DNA of 64,000 bases from Neorhizobium sp. JUb45 (GCF_004343585.1 NZ_SLYW01000003.1:372001-436000), one strand, 5' to 3'; shown: positions 1 to 8,722, counted from the first letter of the stretch. Program-made: numbers and translations. The notes: generated from the sequence alone by a model not told the origin.

Positions 1-199
1 TGATCGACGACAGCGTCGATTTTCCGGCGCCGTTTTCACCCAGAAGCGCAACGACCTCGCCCTTTTTGATGTCAAAACTGACATTCTTCAGAACGGTGAT
101 CTTGCCGTAGGTTTTCGAAACATTGCGCACCGACAGGATGGTCTCGCCTGCCTGGCTGCTTGCGGGGCTTTCGATGGTCTGATCCGGCTGCATGGGCAT
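1..199 (-). CDS. Sugar ABC transporter ATP-binding protein (RbsA/XylG type), N-terminal fragment
   Basis: This is the first 66 codons of an ABC ATPase that runs off the left edge of the window. The fragment carries a Walker A motif, GENGAGKS, at residues 54-61, in the form common to Carbohydrate Uptake Transporter-2 ATPases. The ATG at 199 is preceded by an AGGAGG ribosome site at good spacing. It is the last gene seen of the leftward sugar operon, after the permease and binding protein, and would energise uptake at the inner membrane. The full protein should be about 500 residues with two ATPase domains, but only the start is visible. Confidence 0.9.
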   Translation of the reverse strand, partial: MPMQPDQTIESPASSQAGETILSVRNVSKTYGKITVLKNVSFDIKKGEVVALLGENGAGKSTLSSI

Positions 200-226
200 G
201 TCGGCCTCCTTTTCCGAGCATGGGGC

Positions 227-253
227 CTGCGCCCCGGATGAACCGGGGCGCAG
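227..253 (-). promoter_or_regulatory. Intercistronic hairpin after sugar-binding protein gene
   Basis: A perfect 11-bp inverted repeat (CTGCGCCCCGG / CCGGGGCGCAG) with a 5-nt loop lies between the sugar-binding protein gene and the ATPase gene. There is no following U-tract, so it is more likely an mRNA 3'-end stabiliser or attenuator that keeps binding-protein transcript in excess than a full terminator. This role is inferred from position. Confidence 0.6.
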
Positions 254-261
254 AATATTGA

Positions 262-1188
262 TCAGGGATGTTCCTTGATGAAGGCTTCGGCATTGTCTGC
301 TGTGGTCAGCGTGGCCGGCTGCAGCTGTTCTGCCGGCGGCTTCGTGCCCTTGATCAGGTCGAGAGCGGACTTCAGGGCCAGACGACCCATGCCTTGAGTC
401 TGTTGGGTCATGGTGGCCTTCAGCGTGCCGCTCTTGACGGCTTCGAGACCGGCGCGGTCACCATCGAAACCGACGATGATGGCGTCGGTTACGCCGCCGA
501 CCTTGGCAGCCTGTGCTGCACCGAGCGCCAGCGCATCGGCGCGGCCGAAGAAGATGTTGATGGTCGGGTTACGCTGCAGCATGTCCTGACCGATCGCGAA
601 ACCTTCATCCTGCGCCCAGGCGTTCGATGCCTGACGTCCGGCTTCCTTGATGCCGGGGCACGCCTTCATGGCTTCGGAGAAACCCTTGTCGCGATCCTGC
701 TCCGGCGTCGTGCCGAGCTGGCCCTGGATGATGGCGAGAACGCCCTTGCCACCCGAAACCTTGCAGACGTAATCGCCGAGTTCCTTGGCCGCGGCAACGC
801 TGTCGGTGGCGATGAACGTGTCGCCGGGTGCGCCTTCCGGGTTGCGGTCGACGGTGACGACGGGGATTTTTGCTTCCTTGGCAGCCTTGACCGGGACGGT
901 TGCGGCGGTCGCGCCGGCCGGGATGTAGATCAGCGCCTTGACCTGGCGGGTGATCAGATCCTGGATCTGGCTGACCTGCGTGGCGCTATCGCCCTTGGCA
1001 TCGACGGTGACGACTTCAATGCCCTGTTCCTTCGCGGCTTTTTCGACCGATTCCTTGATCTGGTTGAAGAAGTCTGCCTGCAGGTTGGCGACGGCGAGAC
1101 CGATCGTGACCTTTTCCTGGGCGTTGGCGGCAAAAGCCATGGCCGAGAAGGCGACGGTGGCTGCGAGCATGCGGAAAGTCTTCGTCAT
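262..1188 (-). CDS. Sugar ABC transporter substrate-binding protein (RbsB-like)
   Basis: A 308-residue periplasmic binding protein of the ribose/galactose-binding (Peripla_BP_4) type. It starts with a signal peptide, with cleavage expected after ANA at residue 23, followed by the family pattern KVTIGLAVANLQADFFNQI. The ATG at 1188 is preceded by TGGAGGAA; an upstream in-frame extension to 1290 lacks signal-peptide character and was rejected. It lies between its permease and ATPase genes. The ligand is probably a pentose, branched sugar or polyol, judged only from the linked kinase and transketolase. Confidence 0.92.
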   Translation of the reverse strand: MTKTFRMLAATVAFSAMAFAANAQEKVTIGLAVANLQADFFNQIKESVEKAAKEQGIEVVTVDAKGDSATQVSQIQDLITRQVKALIYIPAGATAATVPVKAAKEAKIPVVTVDRNPEGAPGDTFIATDSVAAAKELGDYVCKVSGGKGVLAIIQGQLGTTPEQDRDKGFSEAMKACPGIKEAGRQASNAWAQDEGFAIGQDMLQRNPTINIFFGRADALALGAAQAAKVGGVTDAIIVGFDGDRAGLEAVKSGTLKATMTQQTQGMGRLALKSALDLIKGTKPPAEQLQPATLTTADNAEAFIKEHP

Positions 1189-1270
1189 GTGTTTCCTCCA
1201 CTGAATTGACGACAATTTGATATGCAGTCCGGGTATGCGAGAACTGGAGAGCACCCTCCTCCGGTGCCGG

Positions 1271-2251
1271 CTATCTCCTCTTTCTTCCAAGCGTGTCGAA
1301 GGTAACGGCGGCGGCGATCACGACACCGATCAGCACCTGCTGAATGAATGGCGAGACACCGAGAAGGTTGAGACCGTTACGCAGGACACCGATGATGAAG
1401 ACACCGATGACGGTGCCGGAGATCGAGCCGACGCCGCCCGATAGCGACGCACCGCCGATCACGACAGCTGCGATCGTGTCGAGTTCGTAACCGAGGCCGG
1501 CGCTGGGCTGGGAGCTGTCGAGACGCGCGGCGAAGGCGACGGCGGCAAGGCCGGCCAGCGCACCGCTCAAGGCGTAAACGACGCAGGTATTGAGATTGAC
1601 ATTGATGCCGGCAAGGCGCGCCACTTCCGGATTACCGCCGATGGCGAACAGGTTACGGCCAGACGGGCGGTATTTGAGGATGATCGCGGCGATGATGGCG
1701 AGCACGATGAAGGTGGCAACCGTCAGCGACAGAAAACCGAACTGGCGCACTGTGGCAAGCGAGGTGAACCAGTCGGGATAACCGACGATCTGCTTGCCTT
1801 CGGTGAGGATATTGGCAAGGCCGCGGGTGACCGACATGACCGCCAGCGTAGCGATGAAGGCCGGAAGTTTGGCAACGGTGATCAGCAGACCGGAAACCAG
1901 ACCGCAGATTGCACCGGTGGCGATGCCGACGACAATCGCAAGCTCCAACGGCAGGCCGAGCTGTCGCTGCATGACACCCATCATCATCATCGAAAAGGCC
2001 AGCACCGAACCGACCGACAGATCGATACCGCCGATGACGATGACCAGCGTCATGCCGATGGCGAGAATGCCGAGGACCGTGACCTGATCGAGAATGTTCA
2101 GTCCGTTTCGGGCCGACAGGAAAAATTCCGAGGTCAGCGAGAAGAAGACGCACAACAGGATGAGGCCGACCAGCGGTCCCGACATCTTCTTCACGAAGGA
2201 CATGTTGATGCCACCGGTCTTCGGCGTCACCTGTTCCGTGATCTCACTCAT
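1271..2251 (-). CDS. Sugar ABC transporter permease (RbsC-like)
   Basis: A 326-residue inner-membrane permease of the RbsC/BPD_transp_2 family. It has repeated hydrophobic segments and the family signature around ATDSLGRN-like positions, here YRPSGRNLFAIGGNPEVARLAGI, which typifies ribose-type permeases. The chosen ATG at 2251 follows GGGAGG at about 6 nt; a start seven codons upstream is less well placed. It follows the kinase gene and precedes the binding-protein gene, so the order is kinase, permease, binding protein, ATPase. Confidence 0.92.
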   Translation of the reverse strand: MSEITEQVTPKTGGINMSFVKKMSGPLVGLILLCVFFSLTSEFFLSARNGLNILDQVTVLGILAIGMTLVIVIGGIDLSVGSVLAFSMMMMGVMQRQLGLPLELAIVVGIATGAICGLVSGLLITVAKLPAFIATLAVMSVTRGLANILTEGKQIVGYPDWFTSLATVRQFGFLSLTVATFIVLAIIAAIILKYRPSGRNLFAIGGNPEVARLAGINVNLNTCVVYALSGALAGLAAVAFAARLDSSQPSAGLGYELDTIAAVVIGGASLSGGVGSISGTVIGVFIIGVLRNGLNLLGVSPFIQQVLIGVVIAAAVTFDTLGRKRR

Positions 2252-2299
2252 ATAAACCTCCCTGTCGCGCACTTCTCCTGCCGCGCGATCGTTGAATTC

Positions 2300-3817
2300 T
2301 CAGTAAGTGCCCGAACGATCCGCCTTGCGGGTTTCCGGGCGCTCGTGAACGGACAGGCCGCGAGAGCGCGCCACCATCCGTCTCCATTCCATTCGCAGCC
2401 TCTGACGGCTGATGTCGTCCATGCCGGGCGTGAAGACTTTTCCGTCACGCGGCAGGGCTGCAAGATCTTCCAGCGTCCAGATGCCGGCGCCGAGACCTGC
2501 CAGATGAGCAGCGCCCATGGCCGACAGCTCGGCGGTTTCAGGACGCACGACGGCCACGCCGGCGAGATCCGTTTCCAGCTGCATCAGCAGCTCGTTTTTG
2601 GTCGGGCCGCCATCGACATAAAGCTGATCGACCTTGAGGCCGGAGACCAGCACGCGGTCGAGCACGTCGACGATCTGGTGAGCGATGGAATCCACCGCCG
2701 CCCGCGCCACCTGCGCCCGTGAGGTGCCAAGCGCTACGCCGCCGATAATGCCCACCGCATTGGCATCCCAATAGGGAGCTCCGAGGCCGCCAAAGGCCGG
2801 CACGATCGTGACGCCATTGCTGTCCGGCACGCTGGCCGAGAGCGTCGCGAGGTCAGCCGTGCTGATGCCCAAAAAGTCCGCCAGCCAGACAAGGGTCGAT
2901 CCGACCGAGCGGATATTGCCCTCAAAAGCATAGGCGATGTCATCCACCTGCCACGCAATCGTACGGCAGACGCCGAGATCGATCTGGTCGGCCGGAATGG
3001 CGCTGTCATAGAGGCCCATGACCGAGGAACCGGTGCCTTGGGTCGCCTTGACCTTGCCCGGCTGGAAAGCACCATGCGCAAACAGGGCGGCGTGGCTGTC
3101 GGCAAGGACAGCGGTAACAGGCGTGCCGTCGGCAAGCGGTGCGATGCCGCTCACCTTTGCGAAGTCGTAACGCGACGGCACGATGCGCGGGAGGGAAGCC
3201 CGCGGAATATTGAAAAGCGCCAGCAGATCGGCGTCGTAATCACCACGATCGAGATCGACGAGCTGCATACGCGAGGCATTGCCAATTTCGACCACATGGT
3301 CTCCGCCGAGGCGGGCGATCAGGTAGCTGTCGATGGTGCCGACGCAGATCTCGCCGGCCTTGGCGCGCGACCGGTCGAGATCGACGCGATCGAGCAACCA
3401 CTGCGCCTTGACGGCGGAAAACATCGGATCAAGCGGCAGGCCGGTCTTGGCCCGGATCATCCGCTGCGTCGTTTCCGGAACGGCTTCGCACAGTTTCAGC
3501 GTGCGCTGGTCCTGCCAGGAAAGAAGCGGCGACAAGGGCTTGGCCGTAGCCCGTTCCCACAACAGGCAGCTTTCGCGCTGGGTGGAAAAGCCGATGGCGA
3601 CGATATCGCCCGCAACTTCAGGCGATACGGCTTCGCGAATGGCGGCCAGCACGCTTTGCCAGATCTCTTCGGCATCCTGCTCGACCCAGCCCGGCTGGGG
3701 CGTCGAGAGGCCGAGCGGATGCTGGCCGCGCGCGACGACCTTGCTGTCGCGATCGACCAGCAGGGCTTTTGTGGAGCCCGTACCCTGATCGATGGCAAGA
3801 ACGAAAGGGCCAGCCAT
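2300..3817 (-). CDS. FGGY-family carbohydrate kinase (candidate ketose kinase)
   Basis: A 505-residue kinase of the FGGY family, the usual length. The N-terminal phosphate loop DQGTGSTK starts at residue 10. TQGTGSSVMG and the C-terminal DGGPTKNELL adenosine-binding motif are also present. It sits 3 bp downstream of the transketolase C-terminal gene and ahead of the sugar importer. By context it phosphorylates the imported or SDR-generated ketose to give the transketolase substrate. Glycerol kinase and xylulokinase are relatives; substrate cannot be fixed from sequence. Apulose kinase (AplK) is the closest pathway analogue known to me. Confidence 0.9.
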   Translation of the reverse strand: MAGPFVLAIDQGTGSTKALLVDRDSKVVARGQHPLGLSTPQPGWVEQDAEEIWQSVLAAIREAVSPEVAGDIVAIGFSTQRESCLLWERATAKPLSPLLSWQDQRTLKLCEAVPETTQRMIRAKTGLPLDPMFSAVKAQWLLDRVDLDRSRAKAGEICVGTIDSYLIARLGGDHVVEIGNASRMQLVDLDRGDYDADLLALFNIPRASLPRIVPSRYDFAKVSGIAPLADGTPVTAVLADSHAALFAHGAFQPGKVKATQGTGSSVMGLYDSAIPADQIDLGVCRTIAWQVDDIAYAFEGNIRSVGSTLVWLADFLGISTADLATLSASVPDSNGVTIVPAFGGLGAPYWDANAVGIIGGVALGTSRAQVARAAVDSIAHQIVDVLDRVLVSGLKVDQLYVDGGPTKNELLMQLETDLAGVAVVRPETAELSAMGAAHLAGLGAGIWTLEDLAALPRDGKVFTPGMDDISRQRLRMEWRRMVARSRGLSVHERPETRKADRSGTY

Positions 3818-3820
3818 GGC

Positions 3821-4777
3821 TCAGCCCACCAGCTTGCGGGCAGCGTCTGCAATGCCCTTGGCGGTCAGGCCAAAATGCTCAAGCAGAAAATCGGTGGAAC
3901 CGGTCGGCGCAAAGCTGGTGACGCCGAGGAATTTTGCGCGTGCCGGATGGTTTTCAGCAAGCGTGGTGGCGACTGCGGCACCGAGACCGCCTTCGAGCAC
4001 GCCCTCTTCGGCAATGACAAGACCCTTGGTTTCCTTCGCGGCCTTGATGATGGTTTCGGCATCGAGCGGCTTGATGGTCGAAACGTTCAGAACGCGGGCG
4101 GCGATGCCGTCGGCGGCGAGGATTGCCTGCGCTTCCAGCGCGCGGGATACCAGCGTGCCTGTGGCGACGAGCGCGACGTCATTGCCGTCGCCGGTGACAT
4201 CGATCTTGCCGAAGGTGAAAGCAACATCGCGATCAGCCGGGGTGACGGACGGCACCTTGTGGCGACCAACACGCATGTAGATCGGGCGGCCTGAGGCGAC
4301 GGCCCAGTCCATGGCGGCCTTGGTCTGCTCCGGGTCGGCAGGCACGAGGACGTCGAGATTGTCGATCGCCCGCATCCAGCTCAAATCCTCGATCGAGTGG
4401 TGGGTCGGGCCGAGTTCGCCATAAGCCATGCCGGGGCTCATGGCGCAGAGCACGATACCGTAATTCGAATAGGCAACGTCGGCCTTGACCTGTTCGGTGG
4501 CGCGGCCTGACAGGAACGGGCCTGCGGCGCAAACGAACGGAATGAAACCGCCATTGGCGAGACCGGCGGCGACGCCGACCATGTTCTGTTCGGCAATGCC
4601 GACATTGATCAGACGATCCGGGAAACGGTCACGGAAGGCATTGAGATTGCTGGAACCGACCGAGTCATTGCAGACGGCAACGATGCGGGGATCGGCCTCG
4701 GCGAGAGCGATCAGCTTTTCGGAAAAAGCGACGCGGCAATCGAAGGTTTCGTTGGACACACTGCTATGGGCGTTCAT
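3821..4777 (-). CDS. Split transketolase, C-terminal subunit (AptB-like candidate)
   Basis: A 318-residue protein covering the pyrimidine-binding and C-terminal domains of transketolase. It contains the catalytic Glu63 in the pattern VGIAEQNMVG, followed by the GPFLSGRATEQ region. It overlaps the N-terminal subunit gene by one base (ATGA arrangement), which implies translational coupling and equal amounts. With the partner it would form a ThDP-dependent heterotetramer that transfers a two-carbon unit between sugar phosphates. In the known apulose pathway a split enzyme (AptA/AptB) does this on apulose 4-phosphate; that assignment here is inference. Confidence 0.9.
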   Translation of the reverse strand: MNAHSSVSNETFDCRVAFSEKLIALAEADPRIVAVCNDSVGSSNLNAFRDRFPDRLINVGIAEQNMVGVAAGLANGGFIPFVCAAGPFLSGRATEQVKADVAYSNYGIVLCAMSPGMAYGELGPTHHSIEDLSWMRAIDNLDVLVPADPEQTKAAMDWAVASGRPIYMRVGRHKVPSVTPADRDVAFTFGKIDVTGDGNDVALVATGTLVSRALEAQAILAADGIAARVLNVSTIKPLDAETIIKAAKETKGLVIAEEGVLEGGLGAAVATTLAENHPARAKFLGVTSFAPTGSTDFLLEHFGLTAKGIADAARKLVG

Positions 4778-5649
4778 CAGGCAAGTTCCTTCAATGCGAG
4801 TTCGACCTGCTCCTTGGACGGCACCTTGTGATGCCATTCGACACGGTCCTCGATGAACGAGACACCCTTGCCCTTGAGCGTGTTGGCGATCACCACCAGC
4901 GGCTTGCCATCGCGGTTCTGGGTGAAGGCCTTCAGCAGCGCTGCGGTATCATTGCCATCGATATCGGCAACTTCCCAGCCGAACGACGCCCATTTGTCGC
5001 CGAGCGGATCGAGCGAGGCGGTGTCTTCGGTGCGCGCGCCCTGCTGCAGGCGGTTGCGGTCGACGATGACGACCAGATTGTCGAGCTTGCGGTGAGCAGC
5101 GGTCATGGCGGCTTCCCAGTTGGAGCCTTCCTGCAATTCGCCATCACCGGTGAAAACGAAAGTCTGCCAGTTCTTGCCCGACAGTTTTGACGCGACGGCC
5201 GAGCCGACAGCAATCGGCAGGCCGTGGCCAAGCGGGCCGGTATTGGCCTCGACGCCCTTCACCTTCAGACGGTTGGGGTGACCGTTGAGCTTCGAAAGCG
5301 GCTTCATGTAGGTTTCGAGGTCGGCGATCGGGAAAAAGCCGCGCAGTGCCAGAACCGAATAAAGCGCCGCAGCACAGTGGCCCTTTGAAAGAATGAGGCG
5401 GTCGCGGCCCGGATCGTCAGCCGTTTCCGGCGAGATGTTGAGAACACCGAAGGCAGCCGTCACCAGAGCATCGGTCACCGACAGGTCACCGCCGATATGA
5501 CCGGCGCGGGCAATGTCGATCATCTGCACGATGAGGCGGCGGACCTGCTTGGCCACGAGCTTGAGCTGTTCGGCGCGCTCGCCTTCCGGCAGGTCGCGGA
5601 TCGCCGCAACGTCGAGCGGCTTGTTGTCTGGCCAGACTGAGATGGTCAC
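4777..5649 (-). CDS. Split transketolase, N-terminal (ThDP-binding) subunit (AptA-like candidate)
   Basis: A 290-residue protein matching the pyrophosphate-binding half of transketolase. The ThDP motif starts with GDG at residues 168-170 and ends near Asn199. Conserved histidines lie in SKGHCAA (His91) and GPLGHGL (His142). It is the first gene of the leftward operon, reading away from a palindromic site and the SorC regulator. The separate short subunits and their location beside a kinase and importer distinguish it from the housekeeping transketolase of about 660 residues. Confidence 0.92.
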   Translation of the reverse strand: MTISVWPDNKPLDVAAIRDLPEGERAEQLKLVAKQVRRLIVQMIDIARAGHIGGDLSVTDALVTAAFGVLNISPETADDPGRDRLILSKGHCAAALYSVLALRGFFPIADLETYMKPLSKLNGHPNRLKVKGVEANTGPLGHGLPIAVGSAVASKLSGKNWQTFVFTGDGELQEGSNWEAAMTAAHRKLDNLVVIVDRNRLQQGARTEDTASLDPLGDKWASFGWEVADIDGNDTAALLKAFTQNRDGKPLVVIANTLKGKGVSFIEDRVEWHHKVPSKEQVELALKELA

Positions 5650-5675
5650 GGCGTCTCCTCCTGTTTTCTTAAGCG

Positions 5676-5709
5676 TGAATAATTATTCATGCTTGATTTA
5701 ATATTCATG
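5676..5709. promoter_or_regulatory. Candidate SorC-family operator in the divergent sugar promoter region
   Basis: A perfect 14-bp palindrome, TGAATAATTATTCA, lies at 5676-5689. Its right half recurs as TATTCATG at 5684-5691 and 5702-5709, 18 bp apart. It sits 26 bp upstream of the transketolase start in the intergenic region shared with the SorC regulator gene, in an AT-rich island within GC-rich DNA. It is the obvious binding site for that regulator, but binding is inferred. Confidence 0.6.
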
Positions 5710-5939
5710 ATACGGCAGGATTGATCCATGTCAAGCGTGGTTCTGAAAATTCTAAAACGGTCGGGATCGGGAAGCTGGTGCTACGCGATGCTTCCGCGCA
5801 TGGCTGAAAATCTGCAGTTGCAGCCGGCAATCGCGCGCCGCGCATTCCAATGGCGGCGTTTATTTCCTATGCCTCGGACACGCGTCGGACGGCCCGCTGA
5901 GGTTGAGTCTCACGCATTCGAGACAGGAGCCAGCCAGCC

Positions 5940-6896
5940 ATGAGCCGCACCAATGAACTGCGCATGATTACGCGCGTCGCCCAGATGTATCACCTGGAAG
6001 GGTTGAAGCAGAGCGACATATCCGAGCTGCTGCGGATATCGCAGGCATCCGTCTCCCGGCTTCTGAAACGCGCCGAGACCGAGGGCATCGTGCGCGTTTC
6101 GATCGTCGCCCCCAGCGGCACCTATCCCGATCTCGAATCCGCCATCCGCGAAAAATTCGGCATCAGCGAAGTGATCGTCGCCGATTGCCGCGAGGATAAT
6201 GACGACGCGGTGTTTTCCGCCATCGGCATCGCTGCCGCCCACCTGCTCGAACAGACGCTGGAAGATGGCGATGTCATCGGCGTCTCCAGCTGGAGCGCGA
6301 CGCTGCAGCAGATGCTGGACAATATTCACCCGATCAAGCGGGTACGGGCCGAGCGCGTGATCCAGTTGCTCGGCGGCATCGGCGTGCCGAGTGCGCAGAT
6401 CCACGCAACGCAGCTGACGACGCGACTGGCGCATCTGATCAACGGCGAACCGCAGCTTCTGCCCGCCCCTTGCGTCACCGGATCACCGGAATCGAAACAG
6501 ATTCTTGTCTCCGATCCACAGGTGAAGGCGACCGTCGACCAGTTCAAGCGCGTCACCACTGCCTTTGTCGGCATCGGCGCCATGTCGCCGTCGCAGAACC
6601 TGATCTATTCCGGCAACACCTTTACCCCCTCCGAACTGGAGGAACTGGCCCGCCGTGGCGCTGTCGGTGACATCTGTCTGCGGTTCTACACCGCCGATGG
6701 CGAACCCTTGGCGGGCGAAATCTATGAACGCGTCGTCGGCATGACTCTGGAGGAGTTGCAGGCCGTTCCGCGCGTGATCGGCACGGCCGGCGGACAGCGC
6801 AAGACGGCGGCGATCGCCGGCGCGCTGCGCGGCAAGCTGATCGACGTTCTCATCACCGACCGCTTCACGGCGGAACGGTTGAGCGAATTCACCTAG
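5940..6896 (+). CDS. SorC/DeoR-type sugar-binding transcriptional regulator
   Basis: A 318-residue regulator of the SorC family. An N-terminal helix-turn-helix spans about residues 23-47 (KQSDISELLRISQASVSRLL). It is followed by the C-terminal sugar-phosphate-binding domain with the pattern GVSSWSATLQQML. It is divergent from the transketolase-kinase-importer operon and is followed 25 bp later by the SDR gene, so it likely controls both units through the palindrome at 5676. The inducer is presumably a phosphorylated intermediate, as in other SorC proteins. Confidence 0.92.
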   Translation: MSRTNELRMITRVAQMYHLEGLKQSDISELLRISQASVSRLLKRAETEGIVRVSIVAPSGTYPDLESAIREKFGISEVIVADCREDNDDAVFSAIGIAAAHLLEQTLEDGDVIGVSSWSATLQQMLDNIHPIKRVRAERVIQLLGGIGVPSAQIHATQLTTRLAHLINGEPQLLPAPCVTGSPESKQILVSDPQVKATVDQFKRVTTAFVGIGAMSPSQNLIYSGNTFTPSELEELARRGAVGDICLRFYTADGEPLAGEIYERVVGMTLEELQAVPRVIGTAGGQRKTAAIAGALRGKLIDVLITDRFTAERLSEFT

Positions 6897-6921
6897 AAGC
6901 AAACCATTTAAGGGAGGTCCC

Positions 6922-7704
6922 ATGTCACGCTTCACCAACAAGACCGTCGTCATCACCGGCGCAAGCCGCGGTATCGGTGCGGCCATCGCCAGGCGTTTTG
7001 CCCGCGAAGGCGCCAATCTCGTCGTTTCCGCCAACGAGGATTCGGTGCATGCCGTCGCGGAAGCGATCAGGACCGATGGCGGCAAAGCGATCTCCTTTGT
7101 CGGCGACGTGACGGACAAGGCAAGCGTGGTGGCGCTTTATGACGCGGCCGAGAAGGAATTCGGCGCGGTCGACGTATCGATCCAGAATGCCGGCGTCATC
7201 ACCATCGCCAAGATCGAGGACATGACCGAAAACGAATGGGACAAGGTCATGGCCGTCAACACCAAGGGCGTGTTCCTGTGCGCCCAGGAAGCCATTGCCC
7301 GCATGCGCAAGCATGGCAAGGGTGGCCGCATCATCAACACCGCCTCCGGCCAGGCACGCGACGGTTTTATCTACACACCGCATTACGCGGCATCCAAAAT
7401 GGGCGTGGTCGGCATCACCCAGAGCCTTGCCAAGGAAGTCGCGATCGACAACATCACCGTCAACGCCTTTTGCCCCGGCATCATCGAGACCGACATGTGG
7501 GCCTATAATGATGAAGTCTGGGGCAAGCTGCTCGGCAACTATGCACCGGGCGAGTTGATGAAGGAATGGGTTGAAGGAATCCCGATGAAACGCGCCGGTT
7601 CGGGCGAAGATGTCGCCGGTCTCGTAACCTTCCTTGCCAGCGACGATGCCGCTTACATCACCGGCCAGACGATCAATGTCGATGGCGGGCTGATCATGTC
7701 CTGA
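6922..7704 (+). CDS. Short-chain dehydrogenase/reductase, polyol or sugar dehydrogenase type
   Basis: A 260-residue classical SDR. It has the NAD(P)-binding TGASRGIG at residues 12-19, NAG at 89-91, and a catalytic Ser142-Tyr155-Lys159 triad. The C-terminal pattern around IETDMW and ITGQTINVDGG is like sorbitol, threitol and related polyol dehydrogenases. A strong GGGAGG site precedes the ATG. It is co-directional with and just after the SorC regulator gene. The likely role is oxidation of the imported polyol (or interconversion of a sugar) to the ketose used by the FGGY kinase. The exact substrate is unknown. Confidence 0.92.
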   Translation: MSRFTNKTVVITGASRGIGAAIARRFAREGANLVVSANEDSVHAVAEAIRTDGGKAISFVGDVTDKASVVALYDAAEKEFGAVDVSIQNAGVITIAKIEDMTENEWDKVMAVNTKGVFLCAQEAIARMRKHGKGGRIINTASGQARDGFIYTPHYAASKMGVVGITQSLAKEVAIDNITVNAFCPGIIETDMWAYNDEVWGKLLGNYAPGELMKEWVEGIPMKRAGSGEDVAGLVTFLASDDAAYITGQTINVDGGLIMS

Positions 7705-7710
7705 CGCTAT

Positions 7711-7746
7711 TTCGAACGGTCCGTTCACCCGGACGGGCCGTTCGAA
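7711..7746 (+). terminator. Stem-loop downstream of the SDR gene
   Basis: The arms TTCGAACGGTCCG (7711-7723) and CGGGCCGTTCGAA (7734-7746) pair over 13 bp with one G-U. The structure begins 6 nt after the SDR stop codon. It lacks a clear U-tract but is well placed to end the regulator-SDR transcript before the riboswitch region. Confidence 0.6.
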
Positions 7747-7806
7747 TACGCAAAATGCGAGGTTATGCCCTTGCAATTTGCTAGATTAAGAACTTATGTT
7801 TGGAAT

Positions 7807-7946
7807 GTTCTCAGGGCGGGGTGCAATTCCCCACCGGCGGTATCGGAAGCAATTCCGGAGCCCGCGAGCGCCTTCAAGCAATTGAAGGGTCAGCAGATCC
7901 GGTGAGATGCCGGAGCCGACGGTATAGTCCGGATGGAAGAGGACAA
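7807..7946 (+). promoter_or_regulatory. FMN riboswitch (RFN element)
   Basis: The conserved RFN blocks are present in order: TTCTCAGGGCGGGGTG, CCCCACCGGCGGTA, GGTCAGCAGATCCGGTG, GCCGACGGTATAGTCCGGATG and GAAGAGGAC. The element lies in the leader of ribB, 128 nt before its start. It would bind flavin mononucleotide and lower ribB expression when FMN is plentiful. The 7705-8073 stretch has no gene and is explained by the preceding hairpin, this aptamer and the expression platform. Confidence 0.97.
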
Positions 7947-8073
7947 CGCGAAAGACGCCCTTTGCGGGGTGTATGACGCTTGTTCGCCCAAGGGATGTTT
8001 GTGCCCGTTTTACTCAAAAAACGGTCGCGAGTTGGATGTCGGTTCGCCGGCATAACCCTTGAAAGGCTTGAAA

Positions 8074-8703
8074 ATGACTATTTCGAAAATTGAAGATGCG
8101 ATCGAAGCCATTCGCCGTGGTGAAATCGTGGTTGTCGTCGACAACGAGGATCGTGAAAACGAGGGTGACCTTGTGATCGCGGCCGATGCAGCGGATCCAA
8201 AAGACATCGCCTTCATGATGAACCATGCCCGCGGCCTGATCTGCGTGGCCATGGAAGGCGAACGTCTCGATGAGCTCGACATTCCGCTGATGGTGGCGCG
8301 CAACACCGAGTCGCTGAAGACCGCTTTCACGGTTTCGGTCGACTACATTCCCGGCACCACGACCGGCATTTCCGCCGCCGACCGCTCCGCAACCGTGCGT
8401 GCGCTGGCAGCAGGTGACGCCAAGCCGGACGATTTTGCCCGCCCCGGCCATATCTTTCCGCTACGCGCCCACCCGGAAGGCGTTCGCGGTCGTCCGGGCC
8501 ACACGGAAGCTGCCGTTGAACTGGCGCGTCTTGCCGGCCGCGCCCCTGCCGGCGTGATCTGCGAAGTTGCCAATGACGACGGCACCATGTCGCGCCTGCC
8601 GCAGCTGGAAGTTTTTGCTGAAAAGCACGGGCTTCTGGTGGTCACCATCGAAGACATGATCACCTACCTCAACACGACCGCGAAGGTCGACGTTGCCGCC
8701 TGA
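8074..8703 (+). CDS. ribB: 3,4-dihydroxy-2-butanone 4-phosphate synthase
   Basis: A 209-residue single-domain RibB that converts ribulose 5-phosphate to 3,4-dihydroxy-2-butanone 4-phosphate and formate in riboflavin synthesis. Residues 23-33 carry the acidic signature DNEDRENEGDL. Further conserved stretches are GLICVAM, the PGHIFPLRA-type block and the GHTEAAVELARL motif. No GTP cyclohydrolase II domain is fused, so it is not RibBA. The ATG at 8074 has AAAGG upstream; an in-frame TTG at 8059 is less likely. It is controlled by the preceding FMN riboswitch. Confidence 0.96.
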   Translation: MTISKIEDAIEAIRRGEIVVVVDNEDRENEGDLVIAADAADPKDIAFMMNHARGLICVAMEGERLDELDIPLMVARNTESLKTAFTVSVDYIPGTTTGISAADRSATVRALAAGDAKPDDFARPGHIFPLRAHPEGVRGRPGHTEAAVELARLAGRAPAGVICEVANDDGTMSRLPQLEVFAEKHGLLVVTIEDMITYLNTTAKVDVAA

Positions 8704-8722
8704 TCATCTGCTGGTTTGAAAC

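Noticed and set aside
268..1209. A 313-codon open frame on the plus strand opposite the sugar-binding protein gene
   Set aside because: It mirrors the high-GC third-position pattern of the real minus-strand gene, which has a signal peptide, ribosome site and clear family motifs.
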